NCBI GenBank assembly: GCA_905201505.1
Contig: CAJKOJ010000031.1
Location: 1-21,774, forward strand
Reading direction: 5' to 3'
DNA: 21,774 bases
From: an uncultured Eubacteriales bacterium
GTDB taxonomy: Bacteria > Bacillota > Clostridia > Lachnospirales > CAG-274
Shown here: positions 15,158 through 21,774 of the stretch, in pieces
Position numbering within the stretch: the first letter of the stretch is position 1
Layout: the number at the start of each line of letters is the position of its first letter
Translations under genes and position numbers: made by a program
The notes under the pieces: generated by a model
What the model was told of the DNA's origin: nothing
What the model saw: the letters and a program-made list of their open reading frames with translations, nothing else
Database searches by the model: none

Positions 15158-17383
15158 TTTAGTTTCCTCCTTAATTACATTTTCTTTTATATTACTTAAA
15201 ACATTTGGCTTAAATTTTCTCAACCTTAATGCATTTGTTACAACACTTACCGAACTAAAGCTCATTGCAGCTGCACCTATCATAGGATTTAAAAGAGGTC
15301 CCCCGAATAAATAGAGCACTCCGCACGCAACGGGTATTCCTATACAATTATAGAAAAATGCCCAAAACAAATTTTGCTTAATATTTCTTATTGTTGCTCT
15401 GCTAAGTTCCAAAGCACTTATAACATCTGTTATATCATTTTTTACAAGAATAATATCAGCAGATTCTATAGCAACATCTGTGCCGCTGCCTACTGCTATT
15501 CCCACATCACTCTGAGCAAGTGCAGGTGCATCATTAATCCCGTCACCTACCATAACGACAACTTTTCCTTTATTCTGCAATTCTTTTACCTTTTCAGCTT
15601 TATCTTCAGGCATTACTTCTGCAATTACATTTGTTATACCTGCACTTTTAGCTATAGCCTTAGCCGTTATACTGTTGTCACCGCTTATCATATAAGTTTC
15701 TATACCCATATTATTAAGCTCATCTATAGCTTTTTTACTTGTATTTCTTAAAGTATCTGCAACAGCAATTATACCAGCAAATTTGTCATCAACAGAAGCA
15801 TACATTACTGTCTTTCCCTGTCTTGACAAACTCCTTGCTATAGTTGTTGCCGAATCTTTTATCAGTTTGTCATTGCCAACAGCAACTTTATGACCGTTTA
15901 CTTTTCCTGTAATTCCCATTCCTGATATTGCTTTAAAATCACTAATATCTGTATAAAAATCATTACAGCTTTTTACAATTGCTTCTGCCAATGGATGTTC
16001 AGAAGCCTTTTCAAGAGAGGCAACCAACTTTACAAGTTCATCTTTGTCAAAATCATTTGTTATAACATCTGTAACTTTAGGTATACCCTCTGTAATAGTT
16101 CCTGTTTTGTCAAATACAACAGTATTTACCTTATGGGTAAGTTCTAAAATGTTACCGCCTTTTATTAATATGCCAAGTTCTGCTCCTCGTCCTGTACCGA
16201 CCATAATAGCCGTAGGTGTTGCCAACCCCAAAGCACACGGGCAGGCAATTACAAGGACTGATACAAATATTTTTATAACAAATGCAAAATTTTCACCGTT
16301 TAAAAGCCAAAAAACTGCCGCTGCAAGTGCAATGCACATTACTACAGGTACAAATATACCCGCTACCTTATCTGCTAATTTTGAAATAGGTGCTTTACTT
16401 CCCTGGGCATCTTCAACCAGCTGTATTATTTTAGCAAGTGCTGTATCTTTACCTACTTTTGTTGTTTTTATCTTTATATATCCGTTTTTGTTTATGCTTC
16501 CTGTTACAACATTTGAACCGACACTTTTACTTACAGGCATACTTTCACCTGTCAGCATTGATTCATCAACGCTTGTACTTCCTTCTATAACTATACCGTC
16601 AACAGGAATTTTTCCTCCCGGCTTTACTGCAACTATATCATCTGTATTAACTTCTTCAATTTTCTTTTCAATTTCTTTGCCGTCAGCAATGACAATTGCA
16701 GTTTTGGCTCCCAATGCCATAAGATTTTTTATTGCACCTGATGTTTTTGACTTGCCTCTCGCTTCAAGATATTTTCCAAGCATAATGAGAACCAAAATCA
16801 TTGCACCTGATTCAAAATAAAGGTTGTGCACCATTTCAGTCTGACCTATATAAATCTCATAAGTTGAAAATAAGCTGTACAGTATTGCCGCACTGGTTCC
16901 AACAGCTATAAGACTATCCATATTAGGACTACCATGAAGCAATGTCCTAAATCCGACTTTATAAAAATTTCTGCCTATAATTACAACTGGTATTACCAGT
17001 AAAAGCTGTATTACAGCGAAATTTAAAGGATTATTCATAGGCATTATTATATTTGGAACAGGGGCACCAAACATATGTCCCATTGAAATGTAAAAAAGAG
17101 GAATACCAAAAACACAGGCAAGAATAAGAGAATTTCTCATTTTTATGAGTTCAATGTCCTTATCAAGCTTTTCTTCATCTGCAATGCCATACCCTGCTTC
17201 TACAACAGCCGCCTTTATTTTATCAATATCTGTTTTACTTTCATTAAAGTCAACTGTTAATTTTTCAGTAGCTATGTTCACATTGCATTTTTCAACTCCG
17301 TCAACTGAGCTTACTGCTTTCTCAACAGCTCTTACACAAGCACTGCAAGTCATACCTGTTATAATTAAAATTTCATTTTTCAT
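14957..17383 (-). CDS. copA: Cu(I)-exporting P1B-type ATPase with N- and C-terminal HMA domains
   Basis: An 808-residue pump that exports Cu(I) across the cytoplasmic membrane. It has an N-terminal HMA domain with GMTCSAC (Cys13, Cys16) and eight expected membrane helices. The membrane motif CPC is at 381-383, the phosphorylation site DKTGT at Asp425, HP in SEHPLAEA, and the hinge GDGINDAP at 613-620 (Asp614, Asp618). CPC together with the context points to copper rather than zinc or cadmium. The ATPase core ends near 725; a 20-residue linker then joins a second HMA domain with MCGHC (Cys753, Cys756). A C-terminal HMA is uncommon in this family. GAGGAGGG precedes the ATG, and csoR ends 31 nt upstream, so the two form one operon under CsoR. 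Confidence 0.95.
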   Translation of the reverse strand: MKNEILIITGMTCSACVRAVEKAVSSVDGVEKCNVNIATEKLTVDFNESKTDIDKIKAAVVEAGYGIADEEKLDKDIELIKMRNSLILACVFGIPLFYISMGHMFGAPVPNIIMPMNNPLNFAVIQLLLVIPVVIIGRNFYKVGFRTLLHGSPNMDSLIAVGTSAAILYSLFSTYEIYIGQTEMVHNLYFESGAMILVLIMLGKYLEARGKSKTSGAIKNLMALGAKTAIVIADGKEIEKKIEEVNTDDIVAVKPGGKIPVDGIVIEGSTSVDESMLTGESMPVSKSVGSNVVTGSINKNGYIKIKTTKVGKDTALAKIIQLVEDAQGSKAPISKLADKVAGIFVPVVMCIALAAAVFWLLNGENFAFVIKIFVSVLVIACPCALGLATPTAIMVGTGRGAELGILIKGGNILELTHKVNTVVFDKTGTITEGIPKVTDVITNDFDKDELVKLVASLEKASEHPLAEAIVKSCNDFYTDISDFKAISGMGITGKVNGHKVAVGNDKLIKDSATTIARSLSRQGKTVMYASVDDKFAGIIAVADTLRNTSKKAIDELNNMGIETYMISGDNSITAKAIAKSAGITNVIAEVMPEDKAEKVKELQNKGKVVVMVGDGINDAPALAQSDVGIAVGSGTDVAIESADIILVKNDITDVISALELSRATIRNIKQNLFWAFFYNCIGIPVACGVLYLFGGPLLNPMIGAAAMSFSSVSVVTNALRLRKFKPNVLSNIKENVIKEETKMKKINIEGMMCGHCVAHVEKALKSIEGIGEVNVSLEDKCAVITGNADNDVIKKAVTDAGYEVTGIE
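15158..15172 (-). promoter_or_regulatory. Internal Shine-Dalgarno inside copA
   Basis: AAGGAGG plus an eight-base spacer precedes an in-frame ATG at 15157. The same bases encode Lys-Glu-Glu-Thr-Lys in the linker of CopA. The match to anti-Shine-Dalgarno is as good as or better than most true gene starts in the window. Confidence 0.6.
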
Positions 17384-17414
17384 ATCTTCCCTCCTCTATA
17401 ATCTTTTTATATGT

Positions 17415-17744
17415 TTATTTCATTAACTTTTGTAAAGTTGTTACTAATTCGTCAATTATTTCATCGTTACCTGCTTTTATATTATTTGCAACACAGGTTC
17501 TAATATGATTGGCAAGAAGTTCCTTGTTAAAAGCATTTAACGCAGCATTAGCAGCTGCTGCTTGTATCAGAATATCGGGGCAATAAGCGTTTTTCTCAAC
17601 CATTCCCTTTATTCCCCTTATCTGTCCTTCAATTCGGTTAAGTCTGTTAATTAGTGACTTATATTCTTTAAGACTTCGTTCTTTTGTTTTGTGACAGCAT
17701 TCAACTGCACACTCCTCACTTTTTTTGCAGAATTCCTTTTCCAT
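17415..17744 (-). CDS. csoR: Copper-sensing repressor, CsoR family
   Basis: A 109-residue all-helical repressor of the CsoR/RcnR/FrmR family (DUF156). The Cu(I) ligand set Cys-His-Cys is present as Cys55 (AYCPDIL), His80 and Cys84 (NHIRTC), which separates it from nickel and formaldehyde members. RLNRIEGQIRGIKGMVE at 34-50 is the family helix that contributes to DNA binding. The N-terminal tail is odd: Cys6, Cys12, Cys16, Cys17 and His18 lie ahead of the core, giving extra thiols. The ribosome binding site is a GGAAGG or GGCGGTG region with imperfect match. It is first in the csoR-copA operon and is expected to repress it until Cu(I) binds. Confidence 0.93.
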   Translation of the reverse strand: MEKEFCKKSEECAVECCHKTKERSLKEYKSLINRLNRIEGQIRGIKGMVEKNAYCPDILIQAAAANAALNAFNKELLANHIRTCVANNIKAGNDEIIDELVTTLQKLMK

Positions 17745-17777
17745 ACCTACACCGCCTTCCTTACCTTTCTAATATAG

Positions 17778-17806
17778 ATAATATACCCTATAGGGGTATA
17801 TGTCAA
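17778..17806 (-). promoter_or_regulatory. csoR-copA promoter with CsoR operator in the spacer
   Basis: On the minus strand TTGACA (17806-17801) and TATTAT (17783-17778) are 17 nt apart, a strong sigma-A promoter. The spacer is the near-palindrome ATACCC-TATA-GGGGTAT (spanning 17781-17801), the AT-flanked C/G block typical of CsoR operators. A bound repressor would cover both boxes. This matches autoregulation of csoR and copper induction of copA. Confidence 0.88.
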
Positions 17807-17821
17807 GATTTTTTTCAAAAA

Positions 17822-17852
17822 AATAACCTTGTTAAAATTTAACAAGGTTATT
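17822..17852 (-). terminator. Terminator of the MATE gene
   Basis: A 14-bp stem (17822-17835 with 17839-17852) with a 3-nt loop is followed on the minus strand by a seven-T run. It begins just after the MATE stop and ends 15 nt before the -35 box of csoR-copA, insulating that promoter. Confidence 0.9.
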
Positions 17853-17861
17853 AATTATATT

Positions 17862-19217
17862 TTAAACAACTTGCTTATCCTTCCATTTGCCGCTTCTGTA
17901 TCTTATAATAAAGCAAACAGCTCTTACACACCAGTCCATAATCATAGCAACCCATACACCAAATACTCCAAGACCTAAATACTGACCTAGTATATAACTG
18001 AATATAACTCTGCATATCCACATTGATATAATTGATGTAATCATACTGAATTTTACATCACCTGCCGCTCTGAATACACAAGGCAGTATAAAGGCAAAAG
18101 GCCATATAATCATAGCACATGTACCGTGGAGTATGAGAATATGCGTTGCAGCTGTTGCGGCCATATCTGACAAATTGTATGCTTTCATAATAAGCGGCAT
18201 ACATATGAAAGTAATACCCACAGTGATTATTACACCCATGTATGCTAAAATATGAAGTTTTTTTGTGTAATATTTTACTTGTTCATAATCGCCGGCACCA
18301 ACACACCTTGATATAACGGTAATCATAGCCAGACAAGCAGCCTGACCTGTCAAATTTTGAAAATTTGCAACTATGTTGCTTATTGCATTAGCAGCAATTG
18401 CATACGTACCAAAAGTTGAAACAAGGCTTAAAACAAGTATTTTACCCAATTGAAACATACTGTTTTCCATACCGTTAGGTATACCTATATAAAGTATACG
18501 CTTTACCATATTCCATTTTATTCTGTATTTAAAAGTCTTTTTAATGTGCAAAGGTAAATCCTGATTGCAGGCAAGATATATTATTACCACAGCTGCAAAT
18601 ACTCTTGATACCAGTGTAGGTATAGCAACACCTTCTGTTCCGCACTTAAAACCATATATAAGTATTGCATTTCCTATTACATTTATAATATTCATCCATA
18701 TAGATACTTTCATTGATACCTTTGAATTTCCCATTGATCTGAATATAGCGGCACCGCAATTATAAAGTGCAATAAAAGGTATAGATGCAGTAACTATAAG
18801 CAAATATATATTTGCATGGGATTCAACATCAGGCTCAATTTGTCCGAAAACACCGTGTAATATTGAATTTTTGCATAAATACACCAATGTCATTACAGCA
18901 ACCGAAATAAGTGTTACAAACCAGACCAGCTGATTTGAAGCTTCACAGGCATTGTCCTTATCTTTAAGTCCAAGATACTGACCTGCAACAACAGCACCTC
19001 CGGTCGCCAAGGCGGAAAACACCTGTATCAGCAATATAAAACAGCTGTCAACCAATGACACACCTGATACAGCAGATTCACCAACTGAGGCTATCATAAT
19101 AGAATCAGCTAAACCTACCAATATTGCAAGCAACTGTTCTACCATAAGCGGTATAAGCAGTGCTGTTAAATCTTTTCTTGAAAATAAATATTTGCTTGTA
19201 TCTTTTTTTTCTCTCAT
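17862..19217 (-). CDS. MATE family efflux transporter
   Basis: A 451-residue membrane protein with about twelve hydrophobic segments in two six-helix halves, the MATE (NorM/DinF-like) layout. LLIPLMVEQLLAILVGLADSIMIASVGESAVSGVSL at the N-terminus and GGAVVAGQYLGLKDKDNA are family hallmarks. Members exchange Na+ or H+ for cationic drugs or metabolites; the substrate cannot be read from sequence. GGGAG is placed about nine bases before the ATG. It has its own promoter and terminator, so it is a single-gene unit, and its position beside the copper operon does not by itself imply a metal role. Confidence 0.93.
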   Translation of the reverse strand: MREKKDTSKYLFSRKDLTALLIPLMVEQLLAILVGLADSIMIASVGESAVSGVSLVDSCFILLIQVFSALATGGAVVAGQYLGLKDKDNACEASNQLVWFVTLISVAVMTLVYLCKNSILHGVFGQIEPDVESHANIYLLIVTASIPFIALYNCGAAIFRSMGNSKVSMKVSIWMNIINVIGNAILIYGFKCGTEGVAIPTLVSRVFAAVVIIYLACNQDLPLHIKKTFKYRIKWNMVKRILYIGIPNGMENSMFQLGKILVLSLVSTFGTYAIAANAISNIVANFQNLTGQAACLAMITVISRCVGAGDYEQVKYYTKKLHILAYMGVIITVGITFICMPLIMKAYNLSDMAATAATHILILHGTCAMIIWPFAFILPCVFRAAGDVKFSMITSIISMWICRVIFSYILGQYLGLGVFGVWVAMIMDWCVRAVCFIIRYRSGKWKDKQVV

Positions 19218-19239
19218 ACTATCAACTCCCTAAAGGTGT

Positions 19240-19268
19240 ATTATACATTTTTTACCCAAATTTTACAA
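19240..19268 (-). promoter_or_regulatory. Sigma-A-type promoter of the MATE gene
   Basis: TTGTAA (19268-19263) and a perfect TATAAT (19245-19240) are separated by 17 nt on the minus strand. The start codon lies about 23 nt past the -10, so the leader is short. No operator-like repeat is seen. Confidence 0.7.
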
Positions 19269-19333
19269 TAGTAAACTTGCCCTATTCTTTTTTATAAAAA
19301 TAAATTTAATTGTGCTTAATCTCCATAACACAA

Positions 19334-19369
19334 AAAAACTGTTGTAAATTTGAATTTACAACAGTTTTT
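19334..19369 (-). terminator. Terminator after the GrpB-family gene
   Basis: A perfect inverted repeat of 17 bp (19334-19350 with 19353-19369; the innermost pairs must open to form a loop) is followed on the minus strand by a run of Ts. It lies seven bases after the stop of the GrpB-family gene and ends that unit. Confidence 0.92.
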
Positions 19370-19376
19370 ATAGCTG

Positions 19377-19943
19377 TTAATATTTTCCTTTATATATTTC
19401 CTTTGCTTCTTCTGTGTATTTAGAAACAAACTCTGTTTTGCCATTTGTGTATAAATCTCTGTCATATTCATATTGCTTCCACAAATCAAACTTCAATTTT
19501 TCGTATTCATACGCAATAATTTCATTATTTATCAAATAATCTCTGAAATATAATTCATCATTATCACCATAGTATCTTAAATGTAAATGATATACTTTTT
19601 CATCAAAGCCGTTTTTTGTATAACCTTTATTAAAAGAAATCCTGTTTTTACTTTGGCTCATACAAATATAACCATTTAGTGTTAAAACTTCTTTAATTTT
19701 TTCCATACTGCAATCTAAAGGTATTTCAACAAGAATATCAATTATTGGCTTAGCCCATATTGTATCAACAGCAGTACTTCCAATGTGACTTATACGCATT
19801 GTCTTACTATAGGGTAAAATAATTTGAAGTCTGTTTTTTTCAACTTTAAACCATTCACTCCAAATAATATTATGCTCAGTTAAGAAAATAGGAAATAGCC
19901 GCCACAACTCTTTTAAGTTCATTTCTGAAAGCTCTTTTCCCAT
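19377..19943 (-). CDS. GrpB-family (UPF0157) nucleotidyltransferase-fold protein
   Basis: A 188-residue protein of the GrpB family, a branch of the nucleotidyltransferase fold. The signature is HIGSTAV at 53-59 followed by AKPIIDI at 64-70, with the GS and Asp (Asp69) pattern of the fold. The molecular function of the family is not established; some members occur fused to or beside dephospho-CoA kinase, which is not seen here. The ATG has AGGAGA five bases upstream. It begins 23-30 nt after the cat-like pseudogene with no terminator between, so both are probably on one transcript. Confidence 0.85.
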   Translation of the reverse strand: MGKELSEMNLKELWRLFPIFLTEHNIIWSEWFKVEKNRLQIILPYSKTMRISHIGSTAVDTIWAKPIIDILVEIPLDCSMEKIKEVLTLNGYICMSQSKNRISFNKGYTKNGFDEKVYHLHLRYYGDNDELYFRDYLINNEIIAYEYEKLKFDLWKQYEYDRDLYTNGKTEFVSKYTEEAKEIYKGKY

Positions 19944-19966
19944 AATATTCTCCTATACTAAATTTA

Positions 19967-20576
19967 TTAAAACTCATCCAAAAACTTCTGAAGTACCTTT
20001 GCAAATTTTCCTATATGAATGGTGTGCCTGAACAGATAAAGGCATAACAATATGTCCGTCTTTTTCATAGAATTTGCCCCAGTCAAATAAGGGTGTTGCA
20101 TTATCATTATTGCCCGAATTAGTATGAGAAATATGGGTATATGTTATCCACGGCATAGGAGAACATTGAAATACGTCATTTCCTAAAGGTCCTGTAAAAT
20201 ATTCTTTTTGTTCTCTTGCTGTTTTTTCTGCCAATCTTACATATTCTTCTATATCATCTTTAATTGGTACATTAACAACCTTAAATAATTCACTGTCAGT
20301 ATTCAGATATGTAAAAGCCGTGTCAATTTTATCAAACAGAACAATATTGCCGTCTAAAAACCTATATCTAAATTCTTCAATTTCATTTGCACATTTGCAA
20401 ACAGCATAAACCATAGAAATAGTAAATGAGAAATTTTGTTGTTTTATTTTTTTAAGAAAATTTGTAATATCCACCTCAAAAGTCACACAAAATGCAGGTT
20501 CAACACTATTTCTGAATACCATACAATGTGTTGCTCTATTCCAAGTATTTAGGTCAATAATTTTATAATTATTCAT
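19967..20576 (-). pseudogene. Chloramphenicol-acetyltransferase-like gene, frameshifted at the active site
   Basis: The frame from 20576 (ATG, with AAAGGA upstream; the TTG at 20594 lies in that site and is not the start) matches type A CAT proteins. It shows the N-terminal NRATHCMVF, the DNATPLFDWGKFYEKDGHIVMPLSVQ strand, and HH at 185-186 with the catalytic His. After HHSY the frame runs into an unrelated tail and stops at 19974. The other frame from 20011 reads GKFAKVLQKFLDEF and stops at 19967, which is the expected CAT C-terminus. The conserved DG and roughly five or six residues between are missing. So a deletion of about 17 nt (not a multiple of three), possibly by slippage between CATAT copies, removed the loop with the structural Asp. 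Catalysis should be lost. It is uncertain whether the intact ancestor acetylated chloramphenicol. Confidence 0.8.
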
Positions 20577-20671
20577 TATTAAAATTCCTTTCAAATATTA
20601 AATTTTCTATATTAACAAACTTAAAATTTCATTTATATTCTGTCTATTCAAATTTCATAACTTTCATACAA

Positions 20672-21774
20672 CTATTTATAAAAATTTATTAACTTCTTAA
20701 AACTGTCAAGGGAATTTTCAACAGTAGACTTGTCAACACAATAAGCTATCCTGAAATACCCCGGACAGGCAAAATTTGAACCCGGTACAATAATAAGTCT
20801 GAAATCTTTAGCCTTCGTACAAAATTCTTTGTCATCTGCAATAGGACACTTAGGGAACATATAGAAAGTACCCTTTGGCTCAACACATTCATAACCCATT
20901 TCTGTAAGAGCCTTGTATAGAATGTTTTTATTTTCTTCATACACTGATAAATCTGATGTTTTGCCTATAACCTTTTTTATTACCTTTTGCTGAAGTGTGG
21001 GAGCATTAACAAAGCCAAGTATTCTGTTAGCCACAACCATTGCATCAATAACATCATTAAAATCATCCAGCTCATTTGGAACCACAAGGTATCCAATTCT
21101 CTCCCCGGGAAGGGATAAACTTTTTGAATAAGAATACCCAACAATAGTATTTTTATAATAATTTGTAACATAAGGAATCTCTATACCGTTAAAAGCAATT
21201 TCTCTGTATGGTTCATCACTAAAAAGATAAATTGATGTACCGAATTCTTTTTGCTTTCTTTCAAGTATTTCAGACATTTTCTTAATATCCTCTTCAGTAT
21301 ACACTGCACCTGTAGGATTGTTTGGGCTGTTTATAATTACACATTTTGTTTTAGCTGAAATTTTCTTTTCAAAATCCTCAAAATTAATTGAAAACCTTTC
21401 AAGATCAGCATTAACCATAACTTTTACACCATCAAAATTACTTATATAATTATCATACTCTCCAAAATAAGGAGCAATTACAATTACTTCATCTCCTGGA
21501 TTAATTATTGATTTTAATGTAATATTTATGCCTCCTGCAGCACCTACAGTCATTATTATATTTCTTGCATCAAGATTTGTGTTATGCACCTTATTTGTAT
21601 ATTCGGCAACAGCTTGTCTTACATCTTCGAATCCTGCATTATTAGGATAACCATGCAGTTCCATTTCAGGCTCATTTTCAGCAAGCTCAACAATAGCTTC
21701 CTTTACACACTCAGGAGGAACAATTGATGGGTTGCCAAGAGAAAAGTCATATATATTCTCTTTGCCATACTTAG
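20672..21774 (-). CDS. PLP-dependent aminotransferase, class I/II (partial, 5' end beyond window)
   Basis: The frame is open to the window edge. Codons upstream of the Met at 21664 read DFSLGNPSIVPPECVKEAI, the standard N-terminal region of aspartate-aminotransferase-like enzymes, so that Met is not the start. About 367 residues are visible; the family is usually near 390-400. SPNNPTGAVY, FSDEPYREI and SYSKSLSLPGERIGY, with the Schiff-base lysine encoded at 21122-21124, hold the PLP site. PGYFRIAYCV near the end has the substrate-carboxylate arginine. The amino donor cannot be assigned. No terminator is evident in the 95 nt before the cat-like gene, so the two may be cotranscribed. Confidence 0.93.
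   Translation of the reverse strand, partial: KYGKENIYDFSLGNPSIVPPECVKEAIVELAENEPEMELHGYPNNAGFEDVRQAVAEYTNKVHNTNLDARNIIMTVGAAGGINITLKSIINPGDEVIVIAPYFGEYDNYISNFDGVKVMVNADLERFSINFEDFEKKISAKTKCVIINSPNNPTGAVYTEEDIKKMSEILERKQKEFGTSIYLFSDEPYREIAFNGIEIPYVTNYYKNTIVGYSYSKSLSLPGERIGYLVVPNELDDFNDVIDAMVVANRILGFVNAPTLQQKVIKKVIGKTSDLSVYEENKNILYKALTEMGYECVEPKGTFYMFPKCPIADDKEFCTKAKDFRLIIVPGSNFACPGYFRIAYCVDKSTVENSLDSFKKLINFYK

Noticed and set aside
16044..16820. Plus-strand open frame of 258 codons inside copA
   Set aside because: Antisense shadow of a highly conserved ATPase region, serine/proline/threonine-rich from reversed codons, with no start signal.
20577..20594. TTG at 20594 as start of the cat-like gene
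   Set aside because: The TTG is part of the AAAGGA ribosome binding region that serves the ATG at 20576.
17862..21774. A resistance island formed by MATE, cat-like and GrpB genes
   Set aside because: No transposase, integrase, inverted repeats or target-site duplications are seen, base composition does not stand out, and the cat-like gene is broken; ordinary accessory chromosome explains it.

Overview
The window reads as a chromosomal segment of a low-GC, spore-forming member of the Clostridia. The basis is the spoVA sporulation operon, a Gram-positive PolC replicase, the MEP isoprenoid enzymes, strong AGGAGG-type ribosome binding sites, frequent TTG/GTG starts, and AT-rich DNA. A Lachnospiraceae-like relative is possible, but the genus cannot be fixed from this sequence. 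Every gene except the first is on the minus strand, so transcription runs from high to low coordinates.

Right end (21774 to 17862): a PLP-dependent aminotransferase cut by the window edge, a chloramphenicol-acetyltransferase-like gene broken by a small deletion and frameshift at its active-site loop, a GrpB-family protein, and a MATE efflux pump with its own sigma-A-type promoter. This part looks like ordinary accessory chromosome. Middle right (17806 to 14921): a self-contained copper unit. Its promoter carries a CsoR-type operator between the -35 and -10 boxes. It is followed by csoR, then copA. The copA frame ends in a CopZ-like HMA domain that is preceded, in frame, by a near-perfect Shine-Dalgarno and ATG, so the gene may yield both a long ATPase and a free chaperone.

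Middle (14797 to 4027): the conserved cluster pyrH-frr-uppS-cdsA-dxr-rseP-ispG-polC. It joins UMP kinase, ribosome recycling, two MEP-pathway steps (dxr, ispG), undecaprenyl diphosphate synthesis (uppS), CDP-diacylglycerol synthesis (cdsA), site-2 proteolysis (rseP) and the replicative polymerase. From uppS onward most genes are coupled by tiny gaps or overlaps; the one sizeable gap (frr to uppS, 164 nt) contains three inverted repeats. A strong terminator closes the cluster.

Left (3960 to 912): the spoVA operon AA-AB-AC-AD-AE, encoding the dipicolinate channel of the forespore, with a candidate sigma-G promoter and a bidirectional-looking terminator. It faces a lone plus-strand gene (196 to 882) for an unrecognised four-helix membrane protein.

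No RNA gene, IS element, CRISPR array, phage gene or attachment site was seen. No intergenic stretch exceeds 300 nt. The least ordinary observations are the nested copZ-like start inside copA, the disabled cat-like gene, and the structured leader of uppS. None of them amounts to a demonstrably new system.
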